Below, piece after piece: positions 52,038 through 59,052 of a DNA stretch of 64,000 nt. The position numbers were made by a program, and so were the translations under genes. Source of the DNA: an uncultured Clostridia bacterium (GTDB lineage: Bacteria; Bacillota; Clostridia; TANB77; CAG-508); contig CAKOWY010000007.1 in assembly GCA_934129895.1 (NCBI GenBank), forward strand, positions 31,294 through 95,293, given 5' to 3'. The notes beneath the pieces are model-generated. The model saw only the letters and a program-made list of their open reading frames with translations. It searched no databases and was not told the origin of the DNA. Positions within the stretch are counted from its first letter, which is position 1, and each line of letters starts with the position of its first letter.

Positions 52038-53033
52038 TTATTCTCCTATCTTTAAGTTTGGTACAGCATTTATTGTATTTTCAGATAAATCACCATGAAT
52101 ATATCTATAATAACCTGCTGACCCTATCATTGCAGCATTATCTGTACATAATTTTAAATCTGGTTTATATATTTTTAAATCTAATTCTTTTCCTAATTTT
52201 TCAAACTCATCTCTTATATGAGTATTAGCAGAAACCCCTCCTGCTAGAACTATCTTTTTTATTCCTGTTTGCACAACTGCCTTTTTTATATTTTCTACCA
52301 AAACTTCTGTTACTGCTTTTTCAAAGCTCATACATAAATCTGCTTGATTTACATCAGGATTTTTATGATGTAAATTTATAACTGCCGTTTTTATTCCACT
52401 AAAACTAAAATCAAGATTTTCAAAATGTGTTTTTGGAAAATCTATTGTTGCTTTTCCTTGTTGTGCTAATTTATCTATTTTTGGTCCTCCTGGATATGTC
52501 AAACCAATTACTCTTGCAACTTTATCAAAAGCTTCTCCAATTGCATCATCACGAGTTCTTCCTAGTACTTCCATATCACAATAATCTTTTACATATACAA
52601 TTTGTGTATTTCCCCCTGATGTCAACATACATAAAAATGGTGGTTCTAAATCTAGATGTGTTATATAGTTTGCTGAAATATGCCCTTCCAAATGATTTAC
52701 TCCAACTAATGGTTTATTTAATGCATAAGCAAGCCCTCTACCATAAGAAACACCAACTAATAACGCACCAACCAATCCTGGACCATAAGTTGGTGCAATT
52801 ACATCAATATCTTCAAATTTTACATTTGCTTGTTCAAGTGCTAATTTAGTTACTCTTGATATTGCTTCGATGTGATTTCTTGATGCAATTTCTGGTACTA
52901 CTCCTCCAAATTTTTCGTGTATTTTTATTTGAGTATCTATTACATTTGACAAAACCTCTCGTCCATTTTTTACAACTGCTACAGATGTTTCATCACAACT
53001 TGATTCTATCCCTAATACTAATATGTCTTTCAA
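52038..53033 (-). CDS. tsaD: tRNA N6-threonylcarbamoyladenosine transferase TsaD
   Basis: Adds the threonylcarbamoyl group to A37 of ANN-decoding tRNAs, with TsaB, TsaC and TsaE. An ASKHA-fold protein: GIESSCDETSVAVV (residues about 7-20), GVNHLEGHISANY with the metal-binding His pair, and LAGGVSANTHIRDEF. It has 331 residues, standard. The start is TTG at 53033 with AAAGGA upstream. tsaB and tsaE are not adjacent in the window. Confidence 0.96.
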   Translation of the reverse strand: MKDILVLGIESSCDETSVAVVKNGREVLSNVIDTQIKIHEKFGGVVPEIASRNHIEAISRVTKLALEQANVKFEDIDVIAPTYGPGLVGALLVGVSYGRGLAYALNKPLVGVNHLEGHISANYITHLDLEPPFLCMLTSGGNTQIVYVKDYCDMEVLGRTRDDAIGEAFDKVARVIGLTYPGGPKIDKLAQQGKATIDFPKTHFENLDFSFSGIKTAVINLHHKNPDVNQADLCMSFEKAVTEVLVENIKKAVVQTGIKKIVLAGGVSANTHIRDEFEKLGKELDLKIYKPDLKLCTDNAAMIGSAGYYRYIHGDLSENTINAVPNLKIGE

Positions 53034-53061
53034 TTTTGTTCTATCCTTTCATTTTCATAAT

Positions 53062-53799
53062 TTAGCCCAATCCAAATATTTTCATTGATAATTTTAAAAT
53101 CAAACTTGTCATTTTACTTATTAGTGGTGAAATCATCCTTCCTGATATTCCAGAAATCCATATAAACAAAAATATTATATAAAATATCCTTTCATTCTCT
53201 ATAAACCAACTTTTTGCATTTCTTGGTAATATCGGTAAAAAGATCTTTGAACCATCTAATGGTGGCAATGGTATTAAATTAAATACTCCAAGTCCAATAT
53301 TCATTGTTATTATATATGCTATTATCGTCATTACAATTGAGCCAACTTTTGTTAAGATAAATGTTGCATTTGCAAATTTTATTATTGCACAATATATTAA
53401 TGCAAATATAATTGCTGTTATAAAGTTCATAAATGGTCCAGCAAATGATACTATTGCATCTGCTTTTTCTACTGAAATTGTCCTATTATAATTTCTTGGA
53501 TCAACTTCTACTGGTTTTCCCCATCCAATATGAGCAAATAATAACATTGCAATTCCTAAAGGATCTATATGGTCAAATGGATTAAGACTTAACCTTCCCT
53601 GTCTTAATGGTGTATCATCACCCAATTTATAAGCTGTATAAGCGTGACCAAATTCGTGAACTGTTATTGCAATTAAAACAGCTGGAACTGATAATAATAA
53701 ATCTATTATTCCTTCTGTTCCATATCCTAATAATGATATTGCTATTAATACTCCTGCTATTATATATAGTGTTTTTTTGTCCATACTATATCCAAACAT
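53062..53799 (-). CDS. Site-2 protease (M50) family membrane protein
   Basis: A 245-residue, multi-pass membrane protein with a zinc peptidase motif H48-E-F-G-H52 in the first core helix and the second-core NLIPLPPLDGSK segment with the Asp ligand. About six membrane helices. This matches the small, PDZ-less M50 group common in Bacillota (site-2 protease family, YwhC-like). The substrate is unknown. ATG 53799 follows AGGAG; an inner ATG (residue 6) is possible. Its 3' end lies 28 bp from the tsaD start. Confidence 0.87.
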   Translation of the reverse strand: MFGYSMDKKTLYIIAGVLIAISLLGYGTEGIIDLLLSVPAVLIAITVHEFGHAYTAYKLGDDTPLRQGRLSLNPFDHIDPLGIAMLLFAHIGWGKPVEVDPRNYNRTISVEKADAIVSFAGPFMNFITAIIFALIYCAIIKFANATFILTKVGSIVMTIIAYIITMNIGLGVFNLIPLPPLDGSKIFLPILPRNAKSWFIENERIFYIIFLFIWISGISGRMISPLISKMTSLILKLSMKIFGLG

Positions 53800-53886
53800 A
53801 AATTTCTCCTATCTTTCTTTATTTTTAACTTCATATAATATATCATATTTGGTTTCAAATTTCAATTAAATTTATAGAAATTCACA

Positions 53887-53917
53887 AAAGAGGCACACTT
53901 TAAAAGTGTACCTCTTT
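53887..53917 (-). terminator. Terminator of lysS
   Basis: AAAGAGGCACACTT and AAGTGTACCTCTTT arms (one mismatch) around a 3-base loop, followed by a T run. Confidence 0.85.
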
Positions 53918-53922
53918 TTGCA

Positions 53923-55425
53923 TTAATTTAATGGTTTCATTGTTGGGAATAATAATACATCTCTAATTGATGCTGAATCTGTTAATAACATAACTAATCT
54001 GTCAATTCCTATTCCTAATCCTCCTGTTGGTGCCATACCATATTCAAGAGCATTAATATAGTCTTCATCCATCATTCCTGCTTCATCGTCTCCGTTTTCT
54101 CTTGCTGCAATTTCATCTTTAAATCTTTCATATTGATCTATTGGATCATTTAATTCTGAGAAAGCATTTCCATATTCTCTACCATCTATAAATATTTCAA
54201 ATCTTTCTGTTAATCTTGGATCTTTTGGTGATTTTTTAGCTAATGGTGATATTTCTACTGGATAGTCATATACAAATGTTGGTTGAACAATAGTTTTTTC
54301 AACATATTCATCAAAAAATAAACTGATAATGTTTCCTCTTTTTTCTTTTCCTGTTGGAATTTCAATTTTTCTTTCTTTTGCTAATGCTACAGCTTCTTCG
54401 TCTGTATTTATTTCATTGAAATCTACTCCACAAGCTTCTTTTATAGCATCTATCATTGTGATTCTTTTCCATTCTCCACCTAAGTCTATTTCTTTTCCTT
54501 GATATGTTATTTTTGTTGTTCCACATACCTTCATTGCACATTTTTTGAATATTTCTTCTGTTATATCCATCATGTCATGATAATTTTCATAAGCAGCATA
54601 TAATTCTATTGATGTAAATTCTGGATTGTGTCTAATGTCCATTCCTTCATTTCTGAATATTCTTCCCATTTCATATACTTTGTCATATCCACCTACAATT
54701 AATCTTTTTAAGTTTAATTCTGTTGCAATTCTTAAATACATATCTATGTCTAATGTGTTATGATGTGTTATAAATGGTCTCGCTGTTGCCCCACCTGATA
54801 TTGTATTTAATATTGGTGTTTCAACTTCTAGATATCCTTTTTCGTCTAGTATTCTTCTTATTTCTGCTATAATTTGACTTCTTTTTCTAAATGTCTCTTT
54901 TACTTCTGGATTCATTATTAAATCAACATATCTTTGTCTATATCTTAAGTCAACATCTTTTAACCCATGGAATTTTTCTGGTAATGGTCTTAATGATTTT
55001 GAAAGTAATACTACTTCTTTAGCATGTACAGATATTTCTTCTGTTCTTGTTTTGAATACAAATCCTGTTATTCCAATTATATCTCCAATATCAAATGTTT
55101 TGAATTCTTTATAACTTTCTTCTCCTAAATCATTTATACTTACATAACTTTGAATTTTTTCGTCACTATCTAATATTGTACAAAATGATGCTTTTCCCAT
55201 TATTCTTTTTGCAATTATTCTTCCTGCTACAGATACATCTTTTTGTTCAAATTTTTCGTAATTTGCTTTTATTTCTCCTGCTGAATTTGTTCTATTATAT
55301 TTTGTTATTTCAAATGGATTTTTCCCTTGTTCTTGTAATTCTTTTAATTTATCTTTTCTTATTTGAATTAAATGATTTTCATCTACTTCTACTTCTTGAT
55401 TTTGATTATTTGGATTTTCTTGCAT
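53923..55425 (-). CDS. lysS: Lysyl-tRNA synthetase, class II
   Basis: Charges tRNA-Lys. The N-terminal OB-fold anticodon domain (residues about 55-150: VSVAGRIIAKRIMGKASF) precedes the class II core with motif 2 (YEMGRIFRNEGMDIRHNPEFTSIELY, seen from about residue 250) and motif 3 (TGGLGIGIDRLVMLLT) near the end. It has 500 residues, standard. ATG 55425 follows AGAGGAG. It is a monocistronic unit with its own terminator; greA, a frequent upstream partner, is absent. Confidence 0.97.
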   Translation of the reverse strand: MQENPNNQNQEVEVDENHLIQIRKDKLKELQEQGKNPFEITKYNRTNSAGEIKANYEKFEQKDVSVAGRIIAKRIMGKASFCTILDSDEKIQSYVSINDLGEESYKEFKTFDIGDIIGITGFVFKTRTEEISVHAKEVVLLSKSLRPLPEKFHGLKDVDLRYRQRYVDLIMNPEVKETFRKRSQIIAEIRRILDEKGYLEVETPILNTISGGATARPFITHHNTLDIDMYLRIATELNLKRLIVGGYDKVYEMGRIFRNEGMDIRHNPEFTSIELYAAYENYHDMMDITEEIFKKCAMKVCGTTKITYQGKEIDLGGEWKRITMIDAIKEACGVDFNEINTDEEAVALAKERKIEIPTGKEKRGNIISLFFDEYVEKTIVQPTFVYDYPVEISPLAKKSPKDPRLTERFEIFIDGREYGNAFSELNDPIDQYERFKDEIAARENGDDEAGMMDEDYINALEYGMAPTGGLGIGIDRLVMLLTDSASIRDVLLFPTMKPLN

Positions 55426-55514
55426 TTTTATCTCTCCTCTTTTTTATTACTATGTGAATAATTATAATGTATTTTTGCACAAAAATCAAGTTTTTTATGT
55501 AAATAAATAAGAAA

Positions 55515-55542
55515 AAGACCTACTTTATTATAAGTAGGTCTT
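55515..55542 (-). terminator. Terminator of the 55.6-kb gene
   Basis: AAGACCTACTT/AAGTAGGTCTT perfect arms around a 6-base loop. Confidence 0.9.
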
Positions 55543-55549
55543 CTCATGC

Positions 55550-56167
55550 TTATTCCTCAATCAAAAATGGTCCTGCTATTCCCAAAATAGGAAGATAATC
55601 GTTAAGTTTTGTCATATCAATTTTTATTGCTTTTCCTCCAAACACTGCAACATTTGCCTTAAGCTTTAATGGCATTTGCAATGTTTCTTCTCTCAATTTT
55701 CTTTCTTGAATCTTCGCCATGCTCAACCAATCAACAAAGTATTTTTTTCCTTCAATGTCTGTTATAATATTTCCTTCAAAATCTTGTGCTTCAACAAAAA
55801 TCTTCTGTTTCTTTTTGCCATTATCAATTTTACCAAAAATACATGGAATATGTCTTCCAATTTGTCCTTTTCTATAGGCATATCCTATGCTAAACTGCGT
55901 TATGATTGACATATTCTTTTTAACAGCCATTTCAAATGCTTTCATATCAGTTGATTTCATTCCAAGATAATAAATTTTGCCATTAGCATCCTTGATATAT
56001 GTTCTTTCTACCTGCTTAACTAATATACTTTTCTCTTTACCATCCTTTTCTTCACTGCTTTTTCCAATTACAAGTGTTCTGGTTGCATTTTTACTCAATT
56101 CCATCTCAATAAGTCGGATTTCCATACCATTAGTCCGTGCAAACAAGTAGTTATCAATTTTTCTCAT
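55550..56167 (-). CDS. Protein of unknown function, GC-richer island gene
   Basis: A 205-residue protein rich in beta strands: MRKIDNYLFARTNGMEIRL, TLVIGKSSEEKDGKEKS, KIYYLGMKSTDMKAFEM, ending ILGIAGPFLIEE. I recognise no domain, signal or membrane helix. ATG 56167 follows AGGAGG, which lies in the loop of a 5-bp hairpin (AGTAT/ATACT). Codon choice differs from lysS. It has a consensus promoter (TTGACA/TATTAT 17 bp apart) and its own terminator. It is divergent from the 56.4-kb gene. Confidence 0.65.
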   Translation of the reverse strand: MRKIDNYLFARTNGMEIRLIEMELSKNATRTLVIGKSSEEKDGKEKSILVKQVERTYIKDANGKIYYLGMKSTDMKAFEMAVKKNMSIITQFSIGYAYRKGQIGRHIPCIFGKIDNGKKKQKIFVEAQDFEGNIITDIEGKKYFVDWLSMAKIQERKLREETLQMPLKLKANVAVFGGKAIKIDMTKLNDYLPILGIAGPFLIEE

Positions 56168-56221
56168 AGTATTTCCTCCTATACTGCATGTTACAAAAAC
56201 GTATTTTTACATCCAGTTTTC

Positions 56222-56250
56222 ATAATACTATATTGAAAATATTTTGTCAA
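56222..56250 (-). promoter_or_regulatory. Promoter of the 55.6-kb gene
   Basis: On the minus strand TTGACA (56250-56245), 17 bases, TATTAT (56227-56222). Confidence 0.7.
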
Positions 56251-56288
56251 TTGTTATTGTTTTAAAGTATTATCTAAAAATATATAAT

Positions 56289-56317
56289 TTGACTAATTCC
56301 ATGAATTATGGTATTAT
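56289..56317 (+). promoter_or_regulatory. Promoter of the 56.4-kb gene
   Basis: TTGACT (56289-56294), 17 bases, TATTAT (56312-56317). It is divergent from the neighbouring promoter, about 40 bp away. Confidence 0.65.
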
Positions 56318-56335
56318 TTATACAATTTTATAGTA

Positions 56336-56384
56336 TATCATAGCTATACTTCTTTTTTCTAGAGGAGCTATGATAGCCTCTAGA
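56336..56384 (+). promoter_or_regulatory. Leader with two mutually exclusive stems
   Basis: TATCATAGCT (56336-56345) is perfectly complementary to AGCTATGATA (56366-56375). That same segment is the loop of a second perfect 8-bp hairpin, TCTAGAGG (56358-56365) with CCTCTAGA (56377-56384). Both lie in the transcribed leader just before the GGAGG at 56393-56397. Confidence 0.55.
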
Positions 56385-56405
56385 AACTTCATGGAGGTAA
56401 TTTTT

Positions 56406-56705
56406 ATGCTTACCAAAGAAAAAATCGCAAAAAAAGCCTTAGAATATGCGACTGACGGAGGCATCATCGTTGCAATCCCTGCAAATATTTTCTTTAGAAA
56501 GGATACTGCTTATCGCTATTTAAGAATTGCCAAAATACAGCTTGCCAGCTGTCGAAATCCAGTATGTATTTCCATCGAAAAGACCGGCATCTCCATTACG
56601 TTCGCTGAAGCTACTCGAATTAAACATGATCCTACTTATCTTGAAAATTTCGTCGAGCTCGCCATAAACAAGAGTCGTGTCTGTGATGTCTTGTGTTTCA
56701 TTTAA
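56406..56705 (+). CDS. Small protein of unknown function, GC-richer island gene
   Basis: A 99-residue protein (MLTKEKIAKKALEYATDGG, then RKDTAYRYLRIAKIQLASC, ending SRVCDVLCFI). I recognise no domain. ATG 56406 has GGAGG eight bases upstream; an in-frame ATG at 56370 would put the leader stems inside the gene. GC and codon choice (ATC, GCC, CTC) differ from the host. It has its own promoter and strong terminator. The leader can fold in two ways, suggesting regulated expression. Confidence 0.65.
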   Translation: MLTKEKIAKKALEYATDGGIIVAIPANIFFRKDTAYRYLRIAKIQLASCRNPVCISIEKTGISITFAEATRIKHDPTYLENFVELAINKSRVCDVLCFI

Positions 56706-56722
56706 TTATTTGAACAACGTCT

Positions 56723-56764
56723 AAAAATGCCCACCTGTTCCCAAAGGAATAGGTGGGCATTTTT
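56723..56764. terminator. Bidirectional terminator between the 56.4- and 57-kb genes
   Basis: AAAAATGCCCACCT/AGGTGGGCATTTTT perfect 14-bp stem, extended inward by TTCC/GGAA around a short loop. Confidence 0.9.
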
Positions 56765-56808
56765 ATTCAATTAATACTGTAAAGTTTTCTCAGTACTCTT
56801 TGCATAAG

Positions 56809-57147
56809 TTAATAGCATTTGCTACATTCCAAGCACTCGCTACATCCGTATGCACATCCGCCCTCTTGCTTCAAGTCCTCCAAGCCACAAAGCTGGTTGC
56901 CAAGTTTCTTACTTCTTTCTTGACAACTCCTACAACCGCATCTTTCTTTACAGTAACAGATCTTTCCTTCTTCAAGCCTTTTCCTACACTCTTCTCTACC
57001 TTTTTCACTGTTTTCGGCAGGTAAAGTATAACGTGCACCTTCTTCGTTAATTTTTTTCAATCTTTCCACTGCCTGCTTTCTTTGTTTCGTTTTTTGAACT
57101 CTCCTTTTGATAGAACCTTTTGCATTGCCTTTTTTAATTTTAGACAT
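56809..57147 (-). CDS. Small cysteine-rich protein, unknown function
   Basis: A 112-residue protein with two parts. The first 40 residues are strongly basic (MSKIKKGNAKGSIKRRVQKT, then KQRKQAVERLKK). The last 50 hold twelve cysteines in CxC and CxxC spacings (ICYCKERCGCRSC and ECLECSKCY). This could be a metal-binding or disulfide-rich protein with a nucleic-acid-binding tail. I start at ATG 57147 after AAAGGAGG. No signal peptide, so disulfides would not be expected in the cytosol; metal binding is more likely. GC and codons differ from the host. It shares the terminator with the 56.4-kb gene. Confidence 0.65.
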   Translation of the reverse strand: MSKIKKGNAKGSIKRRVQKTKQRKQAVERLKKINEEGARYTLPAENSEKGREECRKRLEEGKICYCKERCGCRSCQERSKKLGNQLCGLEDLKQEGGCAYGCSECLECSKCY

Positions 57148-57229
57148 TCTGTTGTCCTCCTTTAAAATTTGTAATATACTTTGGCTCTCTTGCAAAAATG
57201 CGAATATCTGCTAAAATTTTTGCTAAAAT

Positions 57230-57258
57230 ATTATAGCATATTTTTATTTAAATAGCAA
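57230..57258 (-). promoter_or_regulatory. Promoter of the Cys-rich gene
   Basis: On the minus strand TTGCTA (57258-57253), 17 bases, TATAAT (57235-57230). Confidence 0.6.
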
Positions 57259-57365
57259 CATTTTAAGACAATTTTTAATCATTACTATTCCAAATATATT
57301 GCAATAAGAAAACTCAAATGATATAATAATTTTATAAAATACTACAAAAGAAATGAGGTGATAAA

Positions 57366-58001
57366 ATGAATAATAAAAAATCTATATTGATATGGATATT
57401 AACTTTTCTCTTAATATTTGCAATAATTGCTATACTTATTATGTCATATTTTTTACACAAGATTTACATTGAAAACATAACATTAAATCAGCATAATGCT
57501 GAATTATCAAATTCTATTGATAATTTTCAAGAAAAAATAAATGAAATTTCAAATACTTTGTCTTCTATTAAGTTTGATACAAACACATCTGATGACAAAT
57601 CCAATGAAAATAAAACAGATACAAATACATCTGATGACAAATCTAACGAAAACAAAACGGATACAAGTAAAAAAACTTCAACCATTGAAGCTAAATACGA
57701 ATTCTCAAGTGCAGATAATAATGCCGCAAAAGGATATCCTGAAATTTTAAAAGTATATGAATTAACTGAGAATGAATTAAATTTCTATTACAGTAGTGGA
57801 CATAATTTTACAACAAATACAATAGACAGAGAAATAACTGGAACAGCAAAGTCTACTTCTAAAAACTTATACGAATTTGAAGAAACTACATCAGGTCATC
57901 AATACAAATTATCATTTGAATTTAATGATAAAAATGATATGGTAACAGTACATGAATATGATAACAACAATGAAATGGGACACGTAAATTTATGGCGTTA
58001 A
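57366..58001 (+). CDS. Membrane-anchored protein with tandem repeats, unknown function
   Basis: A 211-residue protein. A membrane helix (residues about 8-31) is followed by a short coiled coil (about 35-68), then an acidic Asn/Lys/Asp repeat (DTNTSDDKSNENKT twice, about 71-98), and a C-terminal beta-like domain (about 110-211: STIEAKYEFSSADNN, INFYYSSGHNF). Host-like AT-rich codons. ATG 57366 follows GAGGTG. I recognise no family. It probably faces outside the cell, the repeat acting as a spacer. Confidence 0.6.
   Translation: MNNKKSILIWILTFLLIFAIIAILIMSYFLHKIYIENITLNQHNAELSNSIDNFQEKINEISNTLSSIKFDTNTSDDKSNENKTDTNTSDDKSNENKTDTSKKTSTIEAKYEFSSADNNAAKGYPEILKVYELTENELNFYYSSGHNFTTNTIDREITGTAKSTSKNLYEFEETTSGHQYKLSFEFNDKNDMVTVHEYDNNNEMGHVNLWR
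57576..57659 (+). repeat. Two tandem 42-bp coding repeats
   Basis: The units at 57576-57617 and 57618-57659 begin GATACAAA(C/T)ACATCTGATG and encode the same 14 residues, differing mostly at third codon positions, which suggests selection on the protein. A partial third copy follows. Confidence 0.85.
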
Positions 58002-58041
58002 TAAAATTGCTATTGCATTAAAATTGCATTAAATTGCATCA

Positions 58042-58070
58042 AAAAAGAGAGCTTTAAAAGCTCTCTTTTT
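58042..58070 (+). terminator. Terminator of the 57.4-kb gene
   Basis: AAAAAGAGAGCTTT and AAAGCTCTCTTTTT arms, with a T run. Three copies of ATTGCATTAAA-like sequence precede it at 58013-58040. Confidence 0.85.
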
Positions 58071-58259
58071 CTCACTTTGGTGCGATTCGTAGACAGGTAT
58101 GCGAAAAATAGCACCATTTATTTATCATTTTATAAAATTCAATTTACTGTAATTAATTTAACATAACTTTATACATTTTGCAATAGGACTTTCAAACCTT
58201 TTTAAAAATATATTCAAATTTTCTTGAAAATATTTTTAGAATTATTAATACATTTTTTT

Positions 58260-58583
58260 CTAATATTCCTCAATAAAATAATACATATTACTCATTTTAT
58301 TATAAATATTTTTTATTCCATTTGTTCCAGTATCTAATTCAAGTAGTTTTTCTTTATATTTTTGCAAATTTTCTATTTCATCTTTATATAAGTTTCCATA
58401 TTTTTTTTCAAACTCTTTTAATTTTTGAATTAATTCTTTTATATGGTCAAAATCTAAATTATATTGTTCTAGTTCCTTATCAAATAGTGAAACTGTATAA
58501 ATACCACCATCTGCGTAAAAGAATTCATTATATATCTCCATTAAACTTTGCCATTCTTTTAATCTCAAATCTTCATCACTCAT
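58260..58583 (-). CDS. Small acidic helical protein downstream of the giant gene
   Basis: A 107-residue acidic, mostly helical protein (MSDEDLRLKEWQSLMEIYNE, then FFYADGGIYTVSLFD and a coiled-coil-like KELIQKLKEFEKKYGNLY). I recognise no domain. ATG 58583 follows GAGGT. It starts 10 bp after the stop of the preceding 152-residue gene and so is the third gene of a likely operon led by the giant repeat protein. A role as accessory or immunity-like partner is conceivable from position only. Confidence 0.6.
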   Translation of the reverse strand: MSDEDLRLKEWQSLMEIYNEFFYADGGIYTVSLFDKELEQYNLDFDHIKELIQKLKEFEKKYGNLYKDEIENLQKYKEKLLELDTGTNGIKNIYNKMSNMYYFIEEY

Positions 58584-58593
58584 TCTCTATACC

Positions 58594-59052
58594 TCATATT
58601 TTAAAAAAACTTTTTAATTTATTAATAATTCTATAAAATATTGACTGTTTTTTTATTACAACAGGTAATATTGTTTTTGACTCTTCATTATTAATCTTTT
58701 CGTATTTTTTATTATTTTCAAAAACATTATTATTATATTGTTTTTGTTTTTGATTTTCAAGATATACTCTATCAGCTTGTAGCCATTGTTTTATTTTTTG
58801 ATTTTGTTCTGGTGTAGCAAGGTAATCTCTAAATAAATTAAGTAAAATTGCTTTAGATTCTTTCAGCATTGGTTGCTTTGATAAATCCTGTTCATCATTA
58901 ATTTCATATTCGTACTCTAAATTTCTATTTTCTTCAAATACTTCTATTAATTCTTCTGGAATTTTTAAATATTCTTCATTATTTAAGCAACTTAATATCT
59001 CATATACTTCTGTATATGCATTTGCATATTTAGTCTGATTCACCTTGCTCAC
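58594..59052 (-). CDS. Conserved-looking clostridial protein, overlapping the giant gene
   Basis: A 152-residue protein: the N-terminal half is helical (TKYANAYTEVYEILSCLNN, then IPEELIEVFEENRNLEYEY), a layout I associate with unnamed clostridial proteins. The middle is Gln/Asn-rich and the C-terminus is basic and hydrophobic (IFYRIINKLKSFFKI), perhaps an amphipathic membrane-contact helix. The start could be GTG 59052 or GTG 59043; the second has better spacing to AAGGAAG. It overlaps the giant gene by about 20 bases, so translation is probably coupled. Confidence 0.65.
   Translation of the reverse strand: MSKVNQTKYANAYTEVYEILSCLNNEEYLKIPEELIEVFEENRNLEYEYEINDEQDLSKQPMLKESKAILLNLFRDYLATPEQNQKIKQWLQADRVYLENQKQKQYNNNVFENNKKYEKINNEESKTILPVVIKKQSIFYRIINKLKSFFKI

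Noticed and set aside
58011..58040. Three tandem ATTGCATTAAA-like copies, considered as CRISPR-like or iterons
   Set aside because: Only about 10 bp each, no spacers and no rep or cas gene; it is a simple AT repeat before a terminator.
58085..58125. GGTGC/GCACC inverted repeat after the 57.4-kb gene as a small RNA
   Set aside because: Short imperfect stem, no promoter or terminator of its own.
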